NCBI GenBank assembly: GCA_022787085.1 | Contig: JALFVE010000047.1 | Span: 1-64,000, forward strand | Reading direction: 5' to 3' | Source: Oscillospiraceae bacterium | GTDB taxonomy: Bacteria > Bacillota > Clostridia > Oscillospirales > Ruminococcaceae | DNA: 64,000 nt | Translations under genes and position numbers: made by a program | The notes under the pieces: generated by a model | Seen by the model: the letters and a program-made list of their open reading frames with translations, nothing else | The model's database searches: none | What the model was told of the DNA's origin: nothing | In this document: positions 19,775-30,300 of the stretch, piece after piece | Layout: the number at the start of each line of letters is the position of its first letter | How positions within the stretch are numbered: position 1 is the first letter of the stretch

Positions 19775-20446
19775 CTATTCTCCCGCTTTCGGCGGCAGGG
19801 CTATGAGGAATTTTATCTTCTTGCCCTCGTTTGCAAACATTCTTTCATGCTCGGTGATGAGATTGTCGGGGAGATTTTCGGCGTGGAGATCTCTCGTGAT
19901 ATAGGTTATCTCCCAGCCGCATTCTTTGAAATATTCCACCGAATCCTCGAATAACTCGTCATCGTCTGTCTTGAAGCGCAGCTCGCCCCCGGGTTTCAAT
20001 ATATTTTTATACTGCTCCAGCTGCCTTGGGTGGGTCAGGCGGCGTTTGTTATGCTTGCCTCTGTTCCACGGGTTGCAGAAATTGATATATATGCGGTCAA
20101 CGGTATCGGTTTCCGCAAACAGCTGTGAGATATTTACGATATTCATTCTCAGCAGGATAACATTGTCATGGGTGCGGTCAACGGCTGCAAACATACTCTC
20201 CACCGTTCGTCTGCCCACTGCAAGGATATCTGCCTTGATATCGGCTGCTATTATATTTATATCGGGATATTTGAGAGCGTGCTGGGCGGCAAATACTCCC
20301 TTGCCGCAGCCCAGCTCCAGATACAGCGGTCTGGAATTATCCCCGAAGGCTTCGTGCCATTTTCCCTTCATTTCCTCGGCATTGTCTATGTAATAGGGGC
20401 AGGCATCCAGCTCGGGACGTGCCCATTTTTTCCTTCTTATCCTCAT
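19775..20446 (-). CDS. trmB: tRNA (guanine-N7)-methyltransferase
   Basis: LYLELGCGKGVFAAQHA; INFCNPWNRGKHNKRRLTHPRQL. Confidence 0.93.
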   Translation of the reverse strand: MRIRRKKWARPELDACPYYIDNAEEMKGKWHEAFGDNSRPLYLELGCGKGVFAAQHALKYPDINIIAADIKADILAVGRRTVESMFAAVDRTHDNVILLRMNIVNISQLFAETDTVDRIYINFCNPWNRGKHNKRRLTHPRQLEQYKNILKPGGELRFKTDDDELFEDSVEYFKECGWEITYITRDLHAENLPDNLITEHERMFANEGKKIKFLIALPPKAGE

Positions 20447-20459
20447 TTTGCTTTTCCTT

Positions 20460-20936
20460 TCAGTTTTTTGTTATCCTTGCCTTGGCGGTTATCTCCGAAA
20501 CATAAACGGCACAGACGGACACTCCCTCAAGGTCTTTGTCCTCAAAGGCGAAATCAAGCCCCGTCTGATGTTTCATAAGCAGGGAAAGAGCGTGCTTTTT
20601 TTCGGCGCTGTCCGTTAATATTTTTGCTGTGCCCTGCCCCATTACGCTTTTGTAATCACAGCTGTAGCCGCAGGCTTTTTCTGCTTCGGTTATCTCTCCG
20701 CCGTTGTCGATCTCGATGAACACATTGGGATTTTTGCTTATTATGTCAAGGCGCTTTCCCTTTTCGGCACAGTGGAAAAAGAATGTAAATCCATTTTCCG
20801 TGTGCTCATAGCCGAAATTTACGGGGGTCACATAGGGGATATTGTCAAGGCACATTCCGAGATGCATTACCTTACATTCGCTCAGTATTTGAATTATGCT
20901 GTCCGTATCGGTTATTTCACGGTCTTTTCTTCTCAT
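20460..20936 (-). CDS. Pyridoxamine 5'-phosphate oxidase-like flavin-binding protein
   Basis: MHLGMCLDNIPYVTPVNFGYE...FHCAEKGKRLDIISKNPNVFIEID. Confidence 0.82.
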   Translation of the reverse strand: MRRKDREITDTDSIIQILSECKVMHLGMCLDNIPYVTPVNFGYEHTENGFTFFFHCAEKGKRLDIISKNPNVFIEIDNGGEITEAEKACGYSCDYKSVMGQGTAKILTDSAEKKHALSLLMKHQTGLDFAFEDKDLEGVSVCAVYVSEITAKARITKN

Positions 20937-21764
20937 TTATCTCACCCTCAGCTCCCAGAATGCCACCGCTCCTGCGGCTGCCACATTTAATGAATCAACT
21001 CCGTGGGACATGGGTATCTTAACGGTATAATCACATTTTGCGATGGTTTCCTTTGACAGCCCGTCACCCTCGGCTCCAAGTACTATTGCAAGACGTTCCT
21101 CCGATTTCAGAACAGGATCGTCTATGCTGACGGAATTGTCCGAAAGAGCCATGGCGGCGGTCTTGAAGCCCATGGCGCGGAGCTTGTCCGTTCCGTTTTT
21201 CGTCCAGTCGGCGGGGATATTGCCTATTCTCGTCCATGGCACCTGAAGTATTGTCCCCATGCTCACTCTCACCGCTCTTCTGCACAAAGGATCGCAGCAG
21301 GAGGGGGTTATGAGCACTGCGTCAATGTTCAGCGCTGCCGCCGAGCGAAATATTGCTCCGATATTGGTGGAATCCATTATATCCTCAAGCACGGCGATAC
21401 GCCTTGCGTTTTTGCATATTTCCTCGGGGGAGGGGAGAATGGGTCTTCTCATTGCGCAAAGCACCCCTCTTGTCAGCTCGAAGCCCGCAAGCTGTGCAAG
21501 GACGCTCCTTTCGGCGGTATAGACGGGGATATCTCCGCAGCGCTCTATTATTTCCTTTCCCTGCCCTTCTATATGCTTAGGCTCCATCAGCAGGGATACA
21601 GGCTCATAGCCCTCGTTCAGCGCAAGGTCTATTACCTTGGGGCTTTCTGCTATGAATATCCCCTTTTCGGGCTCAAGACGGTTTCTGAGCTGTGCCTCGG
21701 TGAGCCTTGAAAACACGCTTACTCCTTCTTCGGACAGGTCTGAAACGTGGATTATATTCGGCAT
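20937..21764 (-). CDS. TrmH/SpoU-family RNA 2'-O-methyltransferase
   Basis: LEDIMDSTNIGAIFRSAAALNIDAVLI; IVLGAEGDGLSKETIAKCDYTVKIPMSHGVDSLNVAAAGAVAFWEL; start at MPNIIHVSD. Confidence 0.92.
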   Translation of the reverse strand: MPNIIHVSDLSEEGVSVFSRLTEAQLRNRLEPEKGIFIAESPKVIDLALNEGYEPVSLLMEPKHIEGQGKEIIERCGDIPVYTAERSVLAQLAGFELTRGVLCAMRRPILPSPEEICKNARRIAVLEDIMDSTNIGAIFRSAAALNIDAVLITPSCCDPLCRRAVRVSMGTILQVPWTRIGNIPADWTKNGTDKLRAMGFKTAAMALSDNSVSIDDPVLKSEERLAIVLGAEGDGLSKETIAKCDYTVKIPMSHGVDSLNVAAAGAVAFWELRVR

Positions 21765-21952
21765 TTTTTGATTCTCCTTGAGATGATTCTTGGTTCTATT
21801 ATACCATATCAACAATAAAATTGCAAAATATTTTATGCCCATTTTTTCAAAACCTGTTGAAATGCACAAATAAATATGTTATAATTATTTCATATATATG
21901 ACTATTGATGTTTGCGGGCCTTCTGCAAATATCTGAAAGGAATCTTGTTACT

Positions 21953-22612
21953 ATGAGCTATAAAAACGAATTCATTAAATTCATGGCGGACTGCGGCGTG
22001 CTTACCTTCGGGGATTTCACCCTGAAAAGCGGCAGAAAGGCGCCTTATTTCATCAATACGGGAAATTACAACACAGGCGCTCAGCTTGCCCGTCTGGGCG
22101 GCTTCTATGCCGACTGCATCAAGGAAAACGGCATTGAGGCGGAGTGCCTTTTCGGTCCTGCATACAAGGGCATCCCTCTCGCTTCCTGCGCTGCTATGGC
22201 TTTAGCTCAGAAATATAACATGGATGTGGGCTTTTGCTTTGACCGCAAGGAGGCAAAAGATCACGGCGAGGGCGGTCTGTTCGTGGGCAGACAGCCTAAA
22301 AAAGGCGAGAAGGTCGTTATCATCGAGGATGTTATGACATCGGGCAAGGCGCTTAAAGAAGTATATCCCAAGCTCAAGGACGCTGCCGACGTGGACATCA
22401 CTGCCATGGTCATTACTGTTGACAGAATGGAAAAGGCTCTGGATTCCGAGCTTTCCGCTGTGGGACAGGCTTATAAGGATTACGGCATAAAGGTTTATTC
22501 CATTGTCAATATAAATGACATCATCTCTGCCATCGAGGAGGGCGTTATCGACGGAAAGGAATACCTTGAGAAGATGAAGGAATACCGCAGCGCTTACGGA
22601 GTAAATTTATAA
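21953..22612 (+). CDS. pyrE: Orotate phosphoribosyltransferase
   Basis: FGDFTLKSGRKAPYFINTGNY; VVIIEDVMTSGKALKE PRPP motif. Confidence 0.94.
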   Translation: MSYKNEFIKFMADCGVLTFGDFTLKSGRKAPYFINTGNYNTGAQLARLGGFYADCIKENGIEAECLFGPAYKGIPLASCAAMALAQKYNMDVGFCFDRKEAKDHGEGGLFVGRQPKKGEKVVIIEDVMTSGKALKEVYPKLKDAADVDITAMVITVDRMEKALDSELSAVGQAYKDYGIKVYSIVNINDIISAIEEGVIDGKEYLEKMKEYRSAYGVNL

Positions 22613-22655
22613 TAGTATTATATACCAATTTAATTCAGAAAGGACTGTCTTACCA

Positions 22656-24191
22656 ATGAGCGTACGTTTTGATCTTACCACCATCGCACCCGAGCTTATG
22701 GACGCTGTTATCTACATGGATAACTCTCCCGCATATGCTGCCTTCAAAGAGGAGATCGAGGCTATTCTTGCGGATTTCAATGCTACGGGGCATCTTTCCT
22801 CCGCTTGGAAGGTTGACGAGAAGGAGCTTACCGCTAAGTCCGAGGATACTCTGAAAAATATGCACCGTGCTTATCTCGTCTGGTCTTACAGCGAGGAAAA
22901 GAAGAACGGCGTTGACCCCGACTGCAGCTGCCACACCATGGGCAAGCTTTTCTTCAAGTCAAATGCTGAGGTCATCAAGGCAGTTAACGGCGGCGAGGAG
23001 ACTGTTGCTCCCAAGAATGCCATCAACGTTATCGAGGGCTTCAAGGCACAGATAAATTCCGACCCCGCCCTTTTTGAAAGCATTAAGGATTTCTTTAAGA
23101 AATACATTTACGGCTATTTCTTCAATTTCCTCTCCGAGGCTAAGATAATGAAGAAATATGCGGAAATGCTCGCTTATCTGGGTGTTATGTCCAACAAGAT
23201 ACCCACAAGCGTTTCCGAGCAGCAGAAGGTGCTTCCCAAAATGGCTCTTCTCCTTTCAAACGATCGCTTCAAGTATTTAAACGGCTTCGTTCCCAAGTCT
23301 CTTATGCTGGACATAATCTTTGACAGGATCGAGTTTGCCACCCTTTCTCCCGAGGAGACTGCTCTTGTTAAGGAGAGGATTATCACATTTATCACAAATA
23401 AGTACAGGACCGACAAGGAGGACAATGTTGAGCTTCTGAGCGATGATGTTACCGCTTCCTTTGCTTCGGATTATTTCGCTAAATACATAAACGTTCCCGA
23501 GTTCTGCGAGGGGCTTTACAGAAAGTGCGCCAGCGGCGTAAGGACCTTTCTTGACTGCGACCGTGACGACACGGGCGATTACAGCGCTGCCAAGCTCACC
23601 GAGCTTACAAGCGCAAAGTGCCTTACCGATTATGACAGCTTCTACACCACCGAAAAGGCTCCCTGCAATGACACTTCTCTCGGCGGCACCGATCTTTGCT
23701 GGAGATATCCCATTATTTTCAAGGACGCTTCGGATTTCTACTTTGCACCCGTTTACGAGGAGCTTATCTATCCCGTTCTTGACAAGGATATTTACCGGAG
23801 CGTTCCCGAGGGCGAGATACCTTACGGCATTTTCCCCTTTGCGGACGAGGCTTTCAAGACAAATGCCATCCGCACCGCAGCAGGTATTTCCGATACCTCT
23901 CTCTCCGTCAGAAAGGACAGAATTGCGGTTCTCGAGCAGCTCAAGAGACTCAGCAGCGATACATCCAGCTCCCCCAGAGACAGAAAGATGCTTATGCTTG
24001 AGCAGACTCTCTGCCTTGTTTCGGGCAACTGCAGTGAGGCTAAGTACAAGGCTCTTATCACCGAGAATGTTTTCGGAACCGATCTTTACGAGGAATACAT
24101 CCGCTACAGGATGGACCTCCTTGTTAACAAGGCGCTTACGGGTCTTGAGTCCAAGAAGGTGCTTCTGGACGAGATAAACAAGATAGGCTGA
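22656..24191 (+). CDS. Conserved-looking protein of unknown function
   Basis: Long ORF with RBS (AAAGGA); no recognised motif. Confidence 0.65.
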   Translation: MSVRFDLTTIAPELMDAVIYMDNSPAYAAFKEEIEAILADFNATGHLSSAWKVDEKELTAKSEDTLKNMHRAYLVWSYSEEKKNGVDPDCSCHTMGKLFFKSNAEVIKAVNGGEETVAPKNAINVIEGFKAQINSDPALFESIKDFFKKYIYGYFFNFLSEAKIMKKYAEMLAYLGVMSNKIPTSVSEQQKVLPKMALLLSNDRFKYLNGFVPKSLMLDIIFDRIEFATLSPEETALVKERIITFITNKYRTDKEDNVELLSDDVTASFASDYFAKYINVPEFCEGLYRKCASGVRTFLDCDRDDTGDYSAAKLTELTSAKCLTDYDSFYTTEKAPCNDTSLGGTDLCWRYPIIFKDASDFYFAPVYEELIYPVLDKDIYRSVPEGEIPYGIFPFADEAFKTNAIRTAAGISDTSLSVRKDRIAVLEQLKRLSSDTSSSPRDRKMLMLEQTLCLVSGNCSEAKYKALITENVFGTDLYEEYIRYRMDLLVNKALTGLESKKVLLDEINKIG

Positions 24192-24204
24192 GTTTGATCG
24201 TTAT

Positions 24205-24246
24205 TAAGCGGGACTGCTGTATTTATGCAGCTGTCCCGCTTATTTT
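24205..24246 (+). terminator. Rho-independent terminator
   Basis: AAGCGGGAC...GTCCCGCTTATTTTT. Confidence 0.65.
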
Positions 24247-25113
24247 TCAGCCCTGCTCAAATTTTTTCCTGTATTCGGTGGGAGAGCAGCCTGTTATTCT
24301 TTTGAACTGCCTGTTGAAATTGGATATATTTGAATATCCGCAGCCGAATGCTATTTCCAGAATATTCTTTTTTGTGCCGATAAGCGCCCTGCACGCCTTG
24401 TCTATCCTGAAATGGGAGATATATTCCACTGCGCTCAGTCCCACCTGCTTTCGAAAGCGATTCATAAAATAGCTTTCGCTCAGATGAACCGAGGCGGCAA
24501 GCTGACCGATGGTAATTGTCTCGTTGAAATGCTCCGCAATGTATTCAAGAGCGGGGCGTATCTCGCTGCCCGATACGCTGATATGCGGCTCCCTCTCCGC
24601 TTCCTCTTCAAGCAGCCAGAAAAGCCTTAACATCTCGCTGCGCATAAGCATATCAAGCCTTGGGGAATCACCCTTGGCACATGAAAAGATATTTTCTGTG
24701 GTGACAGCAAGCTCCGAATAATAATGATGCTGAGGGGTTATCCGTATGGGCAGTCTCATGCTGCCGTCTGTAAGGGGCTTGATACATTCGTTTATAAACC
24801 TGTCCGAAGCCTGACCGCCGAAAAGCTCATGGCTGAAAACAAGGGTATCATACACCTGTCGGGTGTCGGGGCAGGGGTATATCGAGTGCAGAACATTTGG
24901 CTGAGTGATGATAATGTCTCCCGCTGAGGAGGTGAATTTTTCCTCACCGCAGATAAATTCGGCAGAGCCTTCACGGATATAGCTTATTTCAAATTCGCTG
25001 TGCCAGTGCATGGGAACGCAGCTGAAATGATCGGGAATTGCACATTCGTAATAGCTGAAGGGCTTTATATCCGAGCTGTGGATGCGGTTTTCTCTGGAAT
25101 CCATATTATTCAT
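24247..25113 (-). CDS. AraC-family transcriptional regulator
   Basis: N-terminal cupin (CVPMHWHSEFEISYIREGS) and AraC HTH (IGQLAASVHLSESYFMNRFRKQVG...FGCGYSNISNFNRQFKRITGCSPTEYR). Confidence 0.93.
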   Translation of the reverse strand: MNNMDSRENRIHSSDIKPFSYYECAIPDHFSCVPMHWHSEFEISYIREGSAEFICGEEKFTSSAGDIIITQPNVLHSIYPCPDTRQVYDTLVFSHELFGGQASDRFINECIKPLTDGSMRLPIRITPQHHYYSELAVTTENIFSCAKGDSPRLDMLMRSEMLRLFWLLEEEAEREPHISVSGSEIRPALEYIAEHFNETITIGQLAASVHLSESYFMNRFRKQVGLSAVEYISHFRIDKACRALIGTKKNILEIAFGCGYSNISNFNRQFKRITGCSPTEYRKKFEQG

Positions 25114-25245
25114 GCAAGCGCCTCCCTAAAATAGGATAGTATCAGGATTTGGTAGAATATCAATAGATTTTAATGCTGTTTTATAGTATTATATCATATA
25201 GAAGCTGAAATTGCAATGACCCTTCTGAAAGGACGTGCTGTTATT

Positions 25246-27231
25246 ATGATAAAAAAATTTGTTTACGGCAACCCCATCCCCACCGACGCTGTTATAAAGA
25301 ATATTCCTGTATCCGAGGATATGCTGCCGTTTTTTGAGACGGACAATAAGGGCGGATTTACCTATAAATTTGCCGAAAATGACATTGTTTACGGACTTGG
25401 AGAGCAGATTCGTGGCATTAACAAGCGGGGCTGGCAGTATGTCAGCTGGAATTACGACAATCCCAATCACCATGAGGATACCTGCTCGCTTTACGGCTCA
25501 CATAATTTTATTATCATCAGCGGAGATATGACCTTCGGCGCATTTTTTGACTATGCGGGAAAAATGGAATTTGACATCGGCTACACTAAAAGAAGCGAAA
25601 TGAAGATCAAGGCAGAAAAAAATGACCTGATAGTTTACATTATCACAGGGGAAAACGAAAAGGATATTGTCAGGCAGTTCAGGCAGCTTATCGGCAGAAG
25701 CTATATCCCTCCTTTCTGGGCATTCGGCTACGGACAGAGCCGCTGGGGATACAGAAATGAACAGGATATCCGCACCGTTGCGGAGAAATACAAGGCTGCG
25801 GGCATACCTCTTGACAGCATTTATATGGATATCGACTATATGGAGCGATACAAGGATTTCACCGTTGACAAGGAGCGCTTCCCCGACCTTGAAGGGCTTG
25901 TGAGCGACATGAAGGCACAGGGCATCCGACTTGTTCCTATCATTGACGCTGGCGTTAAGATAGAGGAGGGCTATGACGTTTACGAGGAAGGCGTAAAGAA
26001 TAATTTCTTCTGCAAAAATGCCGACGGAGGAGATTTTGTGGGAGCGGTATGGCCGGGACGTGTTCATTTCCCCGACTTTTTGCAGCCCGAGGCAAGAGAC
26101 TGGTTCGGCAAAAAATATTCCGCACTTACAAAGCTTGGAATTGAGGGCTTCTGGAACGATATGAACGAGCCTGCCATCTTCTACACAGAGGACAGGCTGG
26201 CGGACACCTGCGCCGAGATAGAAAAGCTCACCTCGGGAAATATGGGTATAAACGAGTATTTCGCATTTACGGGAATGGTTGCGGGGCTTAACGGCAATAT
26301 TGGCGATTATGATAAATTCTATCATAACATAAACGGTCATATGGTAAAGCACAGCGAGGTGCACAACCTTTACGGAATGAATATGACCCGCTCCGCATAT
26401 GAGGCTCTCAGGGAAATTTGTCCCGAAAAGAGGACGTTATTCTTCTCCCGTTCGTCCTATATCGGCGCTCACCGCTTCGGCGGCATCTGGCAGGGGGACA
26501 ATAAATCCTGGTGGTCACATATTCTTCAGTCCATGCAGCAGCTTCCCGCACTTAACATGGCAGGCTTTCTCTATACAGGCTCGGACACGGGAGGCTTCGG
26601 CTGCGATACCACCGAGGACCTTATGCTCCGCTGGCTTGAGTATTCTGTCTTTACGCCTCTTTTCAGAAATCATTCCGCCGACGGCACGCGCTTTCAGGAG
26701 CTTTACCGCTTTGATAATGTAAATGCTGCCGCAGAGATGATAAGGATAAGATATTGCCTTATCCCCTATCTTTACAGCGAGTTTTTAAAGGCGGCGCTGA
26801 ATGATGAAATGATGTTTAAGCCCCTTGCCTTTGATTTTCCGTGTGACGATATGGCAAGGCAGACAGATGATCAGCTCCTTCTCGGAAACGAGCTTATGAT
26901 AGCTCCCGTTTACAAGCAGAACGCTCTTGGACGGTATGTATATCTCCCCGAGGAAATGATGCTTGTCAGAATGAAGTCCTGTGATAAATATGAAACAAAG
27001 GTGCTTCCCAAGGGGCATCATTATGTGGATATAGCCCTTGACGAGCTTGTGTTCTTCATCCGTTACAACAAAGCCATTCCCTTCGGAAATGCTGCGGAAA
27101 ATACCTCGGAGATCGACATGGGCGCAGTTAAGCTCATGGGATATCCGTGCAGCTCCTATGAGCTTTATTCCGATAACGGATATTCTCCCGCCCCCGAGGA
27201 CAGCCTCAGTATTTCGGAAATTCGGGCATAA
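25246..27231 (+). CDS. Glycoside hydrolase family 31 (alpha-glucosidase-like)
   Basis: DSIYMDIDYMERYKDFTVD; EGFWNDMNEPAIF nucleophile motif; GDNKSWWSHILQSMQQ; ORF opens at 25216, likely ATG 25246. Confidence 0.93.
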   Translation: MIKKFVYGNPIPTDAVIKNIPVSEDMLPFFETDNKGGFTYKFAENDIVYGLGEQIRGINKRGWQYVSWNYDNPNHHEDTCSLYGSHNFIIISGDMTFGAFFDYAGKMEFDIGYTKRSEMKIKAEKNDLIVYIITGENEKDIVRQFRQLIGRSYIPPFWAFGYGQSRWGYRNEQDIRTVAEKYKAAGIPLDSIYMDIDYMERYKDFTVDKERFPDLEGLVSDMKAQGIRLVPIIDAGVKIEEGYDVYEEGVKNNFFCKNADGGDFVGAVWPGRVHFPDFLQPEARDWFGKKYSALTKLGIEGFWNDMNEPAIFYTEDRLADTCAEIEKLTSGNMGINEYFAFTGMVAGLNGNIGDYDKFYHNINGHMVKHSEVHNLYGMNMTRSAYEALREICPEKRTLFFSRSSYIGAHRFGGIWQGDNKSWWSHILQSMQQLPALNMAGFLYTGSDTGGFGCDTTEDLMLRWLEYSVFTPLFRNHSADGTRFQELYRFDNVNAAAEMIRIRYCLIPYLYSEFLKAALNDEMMFKPLAFDFPCDDMARQTDDQLLLGNELMIAPVYKQNALGRYVYLPEEMMLVRMKSCDKYETKVLPKGHHYVDIALDELVFFIRYNKAIPFGNAAENTSEIDMGAVKLMGYPCSSYELYSDNGYSPAPEDSLSISEIRA

Positions 27232-27242
27232 TTATATAAAAA

Positions 27243-27289
27243 AAACGCCGCTGCGGGCAGTTCAAAGCTGCTCGCAGCGGCGTTTTTAT
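27243..27289 (+). terminator. GH31 gene terminator
   Basis: AAACGCCGCTGCGGGCAG...CTGCTCGCAGCGGCGTTTTT. Confidence 0.8.
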
Positions 27290-27296
27290 TAAAAAC

Positions 27297-27325
27297 TTGA
27301 AATATTTCCCAAAATGCTTTATAAT
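27297..27325 (+). promoter_or_regulatory. Promoter of the 1879-aa kinase/AAA/protease gene
   Basis: TTGAAA - 17 nt - TATAAT. Confidence 0.6.
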
Positions 27326-27370
27326 AAAACAAGATGATATTTCCTCAGTAAATCAAAAAGGGGCGATCAT

Positions 27371-30300
27371 ATGGAAAAAATACCTGTAGGAACAGTGATC
27401 TGCGGCAAATACCGCATTGTCTCCGAACCCGTCGTATCGGGGGGCACATCTGTAATATACAAGGTCCATCATCTTGACTGGGATATGGATATGTCAATGA
27501 AGATACCACGGGAGGACGCTCTGAGCGGCGAAAAGGATATGCAGGCTGTTATCCGTGAGTGCGAGCTCTGGACGGAGCTTGGTGCAAATCCCTATATCAA
27601 CAGCTGCTATTATGCCCGTGAAATAAACGGCAGACCTGTTATTTTCTCCGAGTGGACGGATGGGATAAGCCTGGCGGAATATATAAGCTCGGGCAGACTT
27701 TACACAGGCTCGGAAAATGAGATCCTGCTGAAAATTCTGGATATTTCCATTCAGGCCCTGTTTGCTCTCAGCTTTTCCCATTCCCACATTCCGCCAGTTA
27801 TCCACGGGGATGTGAAGCCCGACAATATTATTATCAGGGAAAACGGCGAGGTCAAGCTCACCGATTTCGGCTTGTCCGCAGGCAGAGGCGGTTACACCGA
27901 CAAATTCTGCTCCCCCGAACAGAAAAACGGAAAGGCTGTTGCCGTCAGCAGCGATATTTACTCATGGGCTGTGACGGTCATGGCTATGTATTCGGGAAAG
28001 ATCACCTGGGGCGACGGGATAGAGGCAGGCGTCTGCTGCAGGGAAATTTTCGGAATGTGCAGGGTGCAGCCCTCGGAAAAGGTAAAGGAGATCCTTACAA
28101 AATGTCTGGATGCCGCTCCCGAAAAGCGTCCCGCCATACAAAATATATCAGACCTGCTTATTGAGCTGTATGAGAGCGAACTGTCAGGCGGCAAATATGA
28201 ACGGATAAATTTTCAGAATGAGGACAAATCGGACGAGATAGCCGATTATCTCAATAACAGAGCCTTATGCTGCCTCGATACGGGCGAAACGGATAAGGCT
28301 GCGGAATACTGGCAGACTGCACTTGAGCTTATGCCCCATCATCCCGAAAGTATGTATAATTACGGCGTTTATCTCGTTGAAACGGGAAAGCTGGATCACA
28401 GAGACCTGTGCAAAAGGCTGAGGGAAGAAAAAATTAAGGACTGTGAGTCCTTCATCGAAGAGATCAAGCGGACATATTCATTATCCTATGCAGGCAGCAT
28501 TGAGGTAAACCCCATAAAAATATTCTTTAATGAGGATAGCAGGCGCATTTTGTGCTTTGACGGAAAAGCAAGGGTCTATGACGCATTGACTTGCGGGCTG
28601 ATAAACGAGTATCCCTGCCTTGAGGAGCTTCCCGACCCCGATGACTGGCTGTGCGTGGGCGGCTCCCGCAGGGACAGCAGCATTACGGTCAAAGCTGCGG
28701 ACAACAGGGCATATCTTTACAAGGCAGGCTGCCGATTATACAGCTTCGGCTGCAGCTTCGGAGACTGTATATACAGCCTCAGCCCCGACGGAGCCTTGTT
28801 AGCGGTTTCCGAGGGAGAAGAATGTGTAATATACAAAATGCCCGAAAAACGCCGATGCAGACCGTTATTCAACAAAACCGCCTCCTATGCCGAGCTGCTG
28901 CAGTATCAGAAGGAATATGACCGCTGCTGCGCCGAGACGGTGAGATCCATGGGAAATCAGAATTTTGCCGCAGCGCTGTCCGCTGTGGACAGGATGGGCA
29001 GGATACCCTTTTACGGCAAAACCCCCTTTTATTTCAGGCAGAAAAAAGCTCTTGCAAAGCACTGCAAAAGGACAGACCCCTCGGTTTTCTGCGTTAATAA
29101 GAGCGATATTCGGATAACCGCCGCTGCTTTCAGCCCCGATTCGGATTATATTGCCGCAGTGTCGGGGAATACTGTATATGTCCTTCTCTCCGAAAATTTG
29201 GAATGTATAAGCAAAGTGACCGTTGATGATGCAGTCCATATCACACAGCTTGAATTTGATGATTCGGACAGCATGGTGTATATTTACACAGACAATAAAA
29301 GAAGAAGCTGTCCGCTTATCTTTGATACGGAAAGCCGAAGCATTGAAAGAAGCAGTACCCTGCGGAAAAGACCCGATATATCCGAAAATGCTGTCCCCGA
29401 AGAGGTGGGGGCTCTTCTGCCCGATAATACATATCGCTGCATAAGTCCCGACGGCTTCAGCGTGCTTGTATGGAATGATGAATTTACCCGTATATATCGT
29501 CTGGATTACGAGCTTGTTTATATTAACAAGACTCCCTTCCCCGCCCCCTTCCTCTCAAAGGATAAGGCGTGGATCTACGGAGCCTGCGACAAAAATGCAT
29601 TTCTTTTTGATCTGCTCACCGATGAGCAGTTAGAGCATATCAGGGCATTGTCCGAGATACAGCTTGAAAATCCTTCGATAAGATTTTCCGATGATGCAAA
29701 AAAAGCCAAAGAATATTTAGACACCTTCGGAGACGATGCCTCCTCCCACAAGGACCCCCGTATTCGCTATATGATAGAATGTTCCGATGAGGAATATGAG
29801 GATATAATGAATGAGTGCAAAAGGCAGTCCTCCTTCTGGAACAATAACAGGACCTGCAGCTTTATGACCCTGTATATGCGCACATTATTGCAGGCTGTTT
29901 CTGCAAGATCGGACATGGCTCACAAGGCAGACAAGGCTGCCGCACCCGAACCCGCTGACGAAGCAAAAATAATCCCACATACATCTGCAAAGGACAAGCG
30001 CCGCACCGAGCTTACTCAGATGGCGCAGCGTATCCATAATATGCGTGAAACGCTGCTGGGGACCGTTCTCGGTCAGGATCATGCCGTTCATGTTGTGGCG
30101 GAGGGGCTTTTCAATTCGGAGGTGCTTGCCGCCGCCGATACCGACAGAAAGCGTCCTCGGGCGATATTCACATTTGCGGGACCTCCGGGGGTGGGCAAGA
30201 CCATGCTTGCTGAGCAGGCGGCGGAATATCTGGGCATTCCCTTCAAAAGATTCGATATGTCCGAATATTCCGATGAACACGCCTATGAGGGGCTTATCGG

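Noticed and set aside
25498-26364. 288-aa minus-strand ORF
   Set aside because: Fully antisense to the GH31 gene; no motif.
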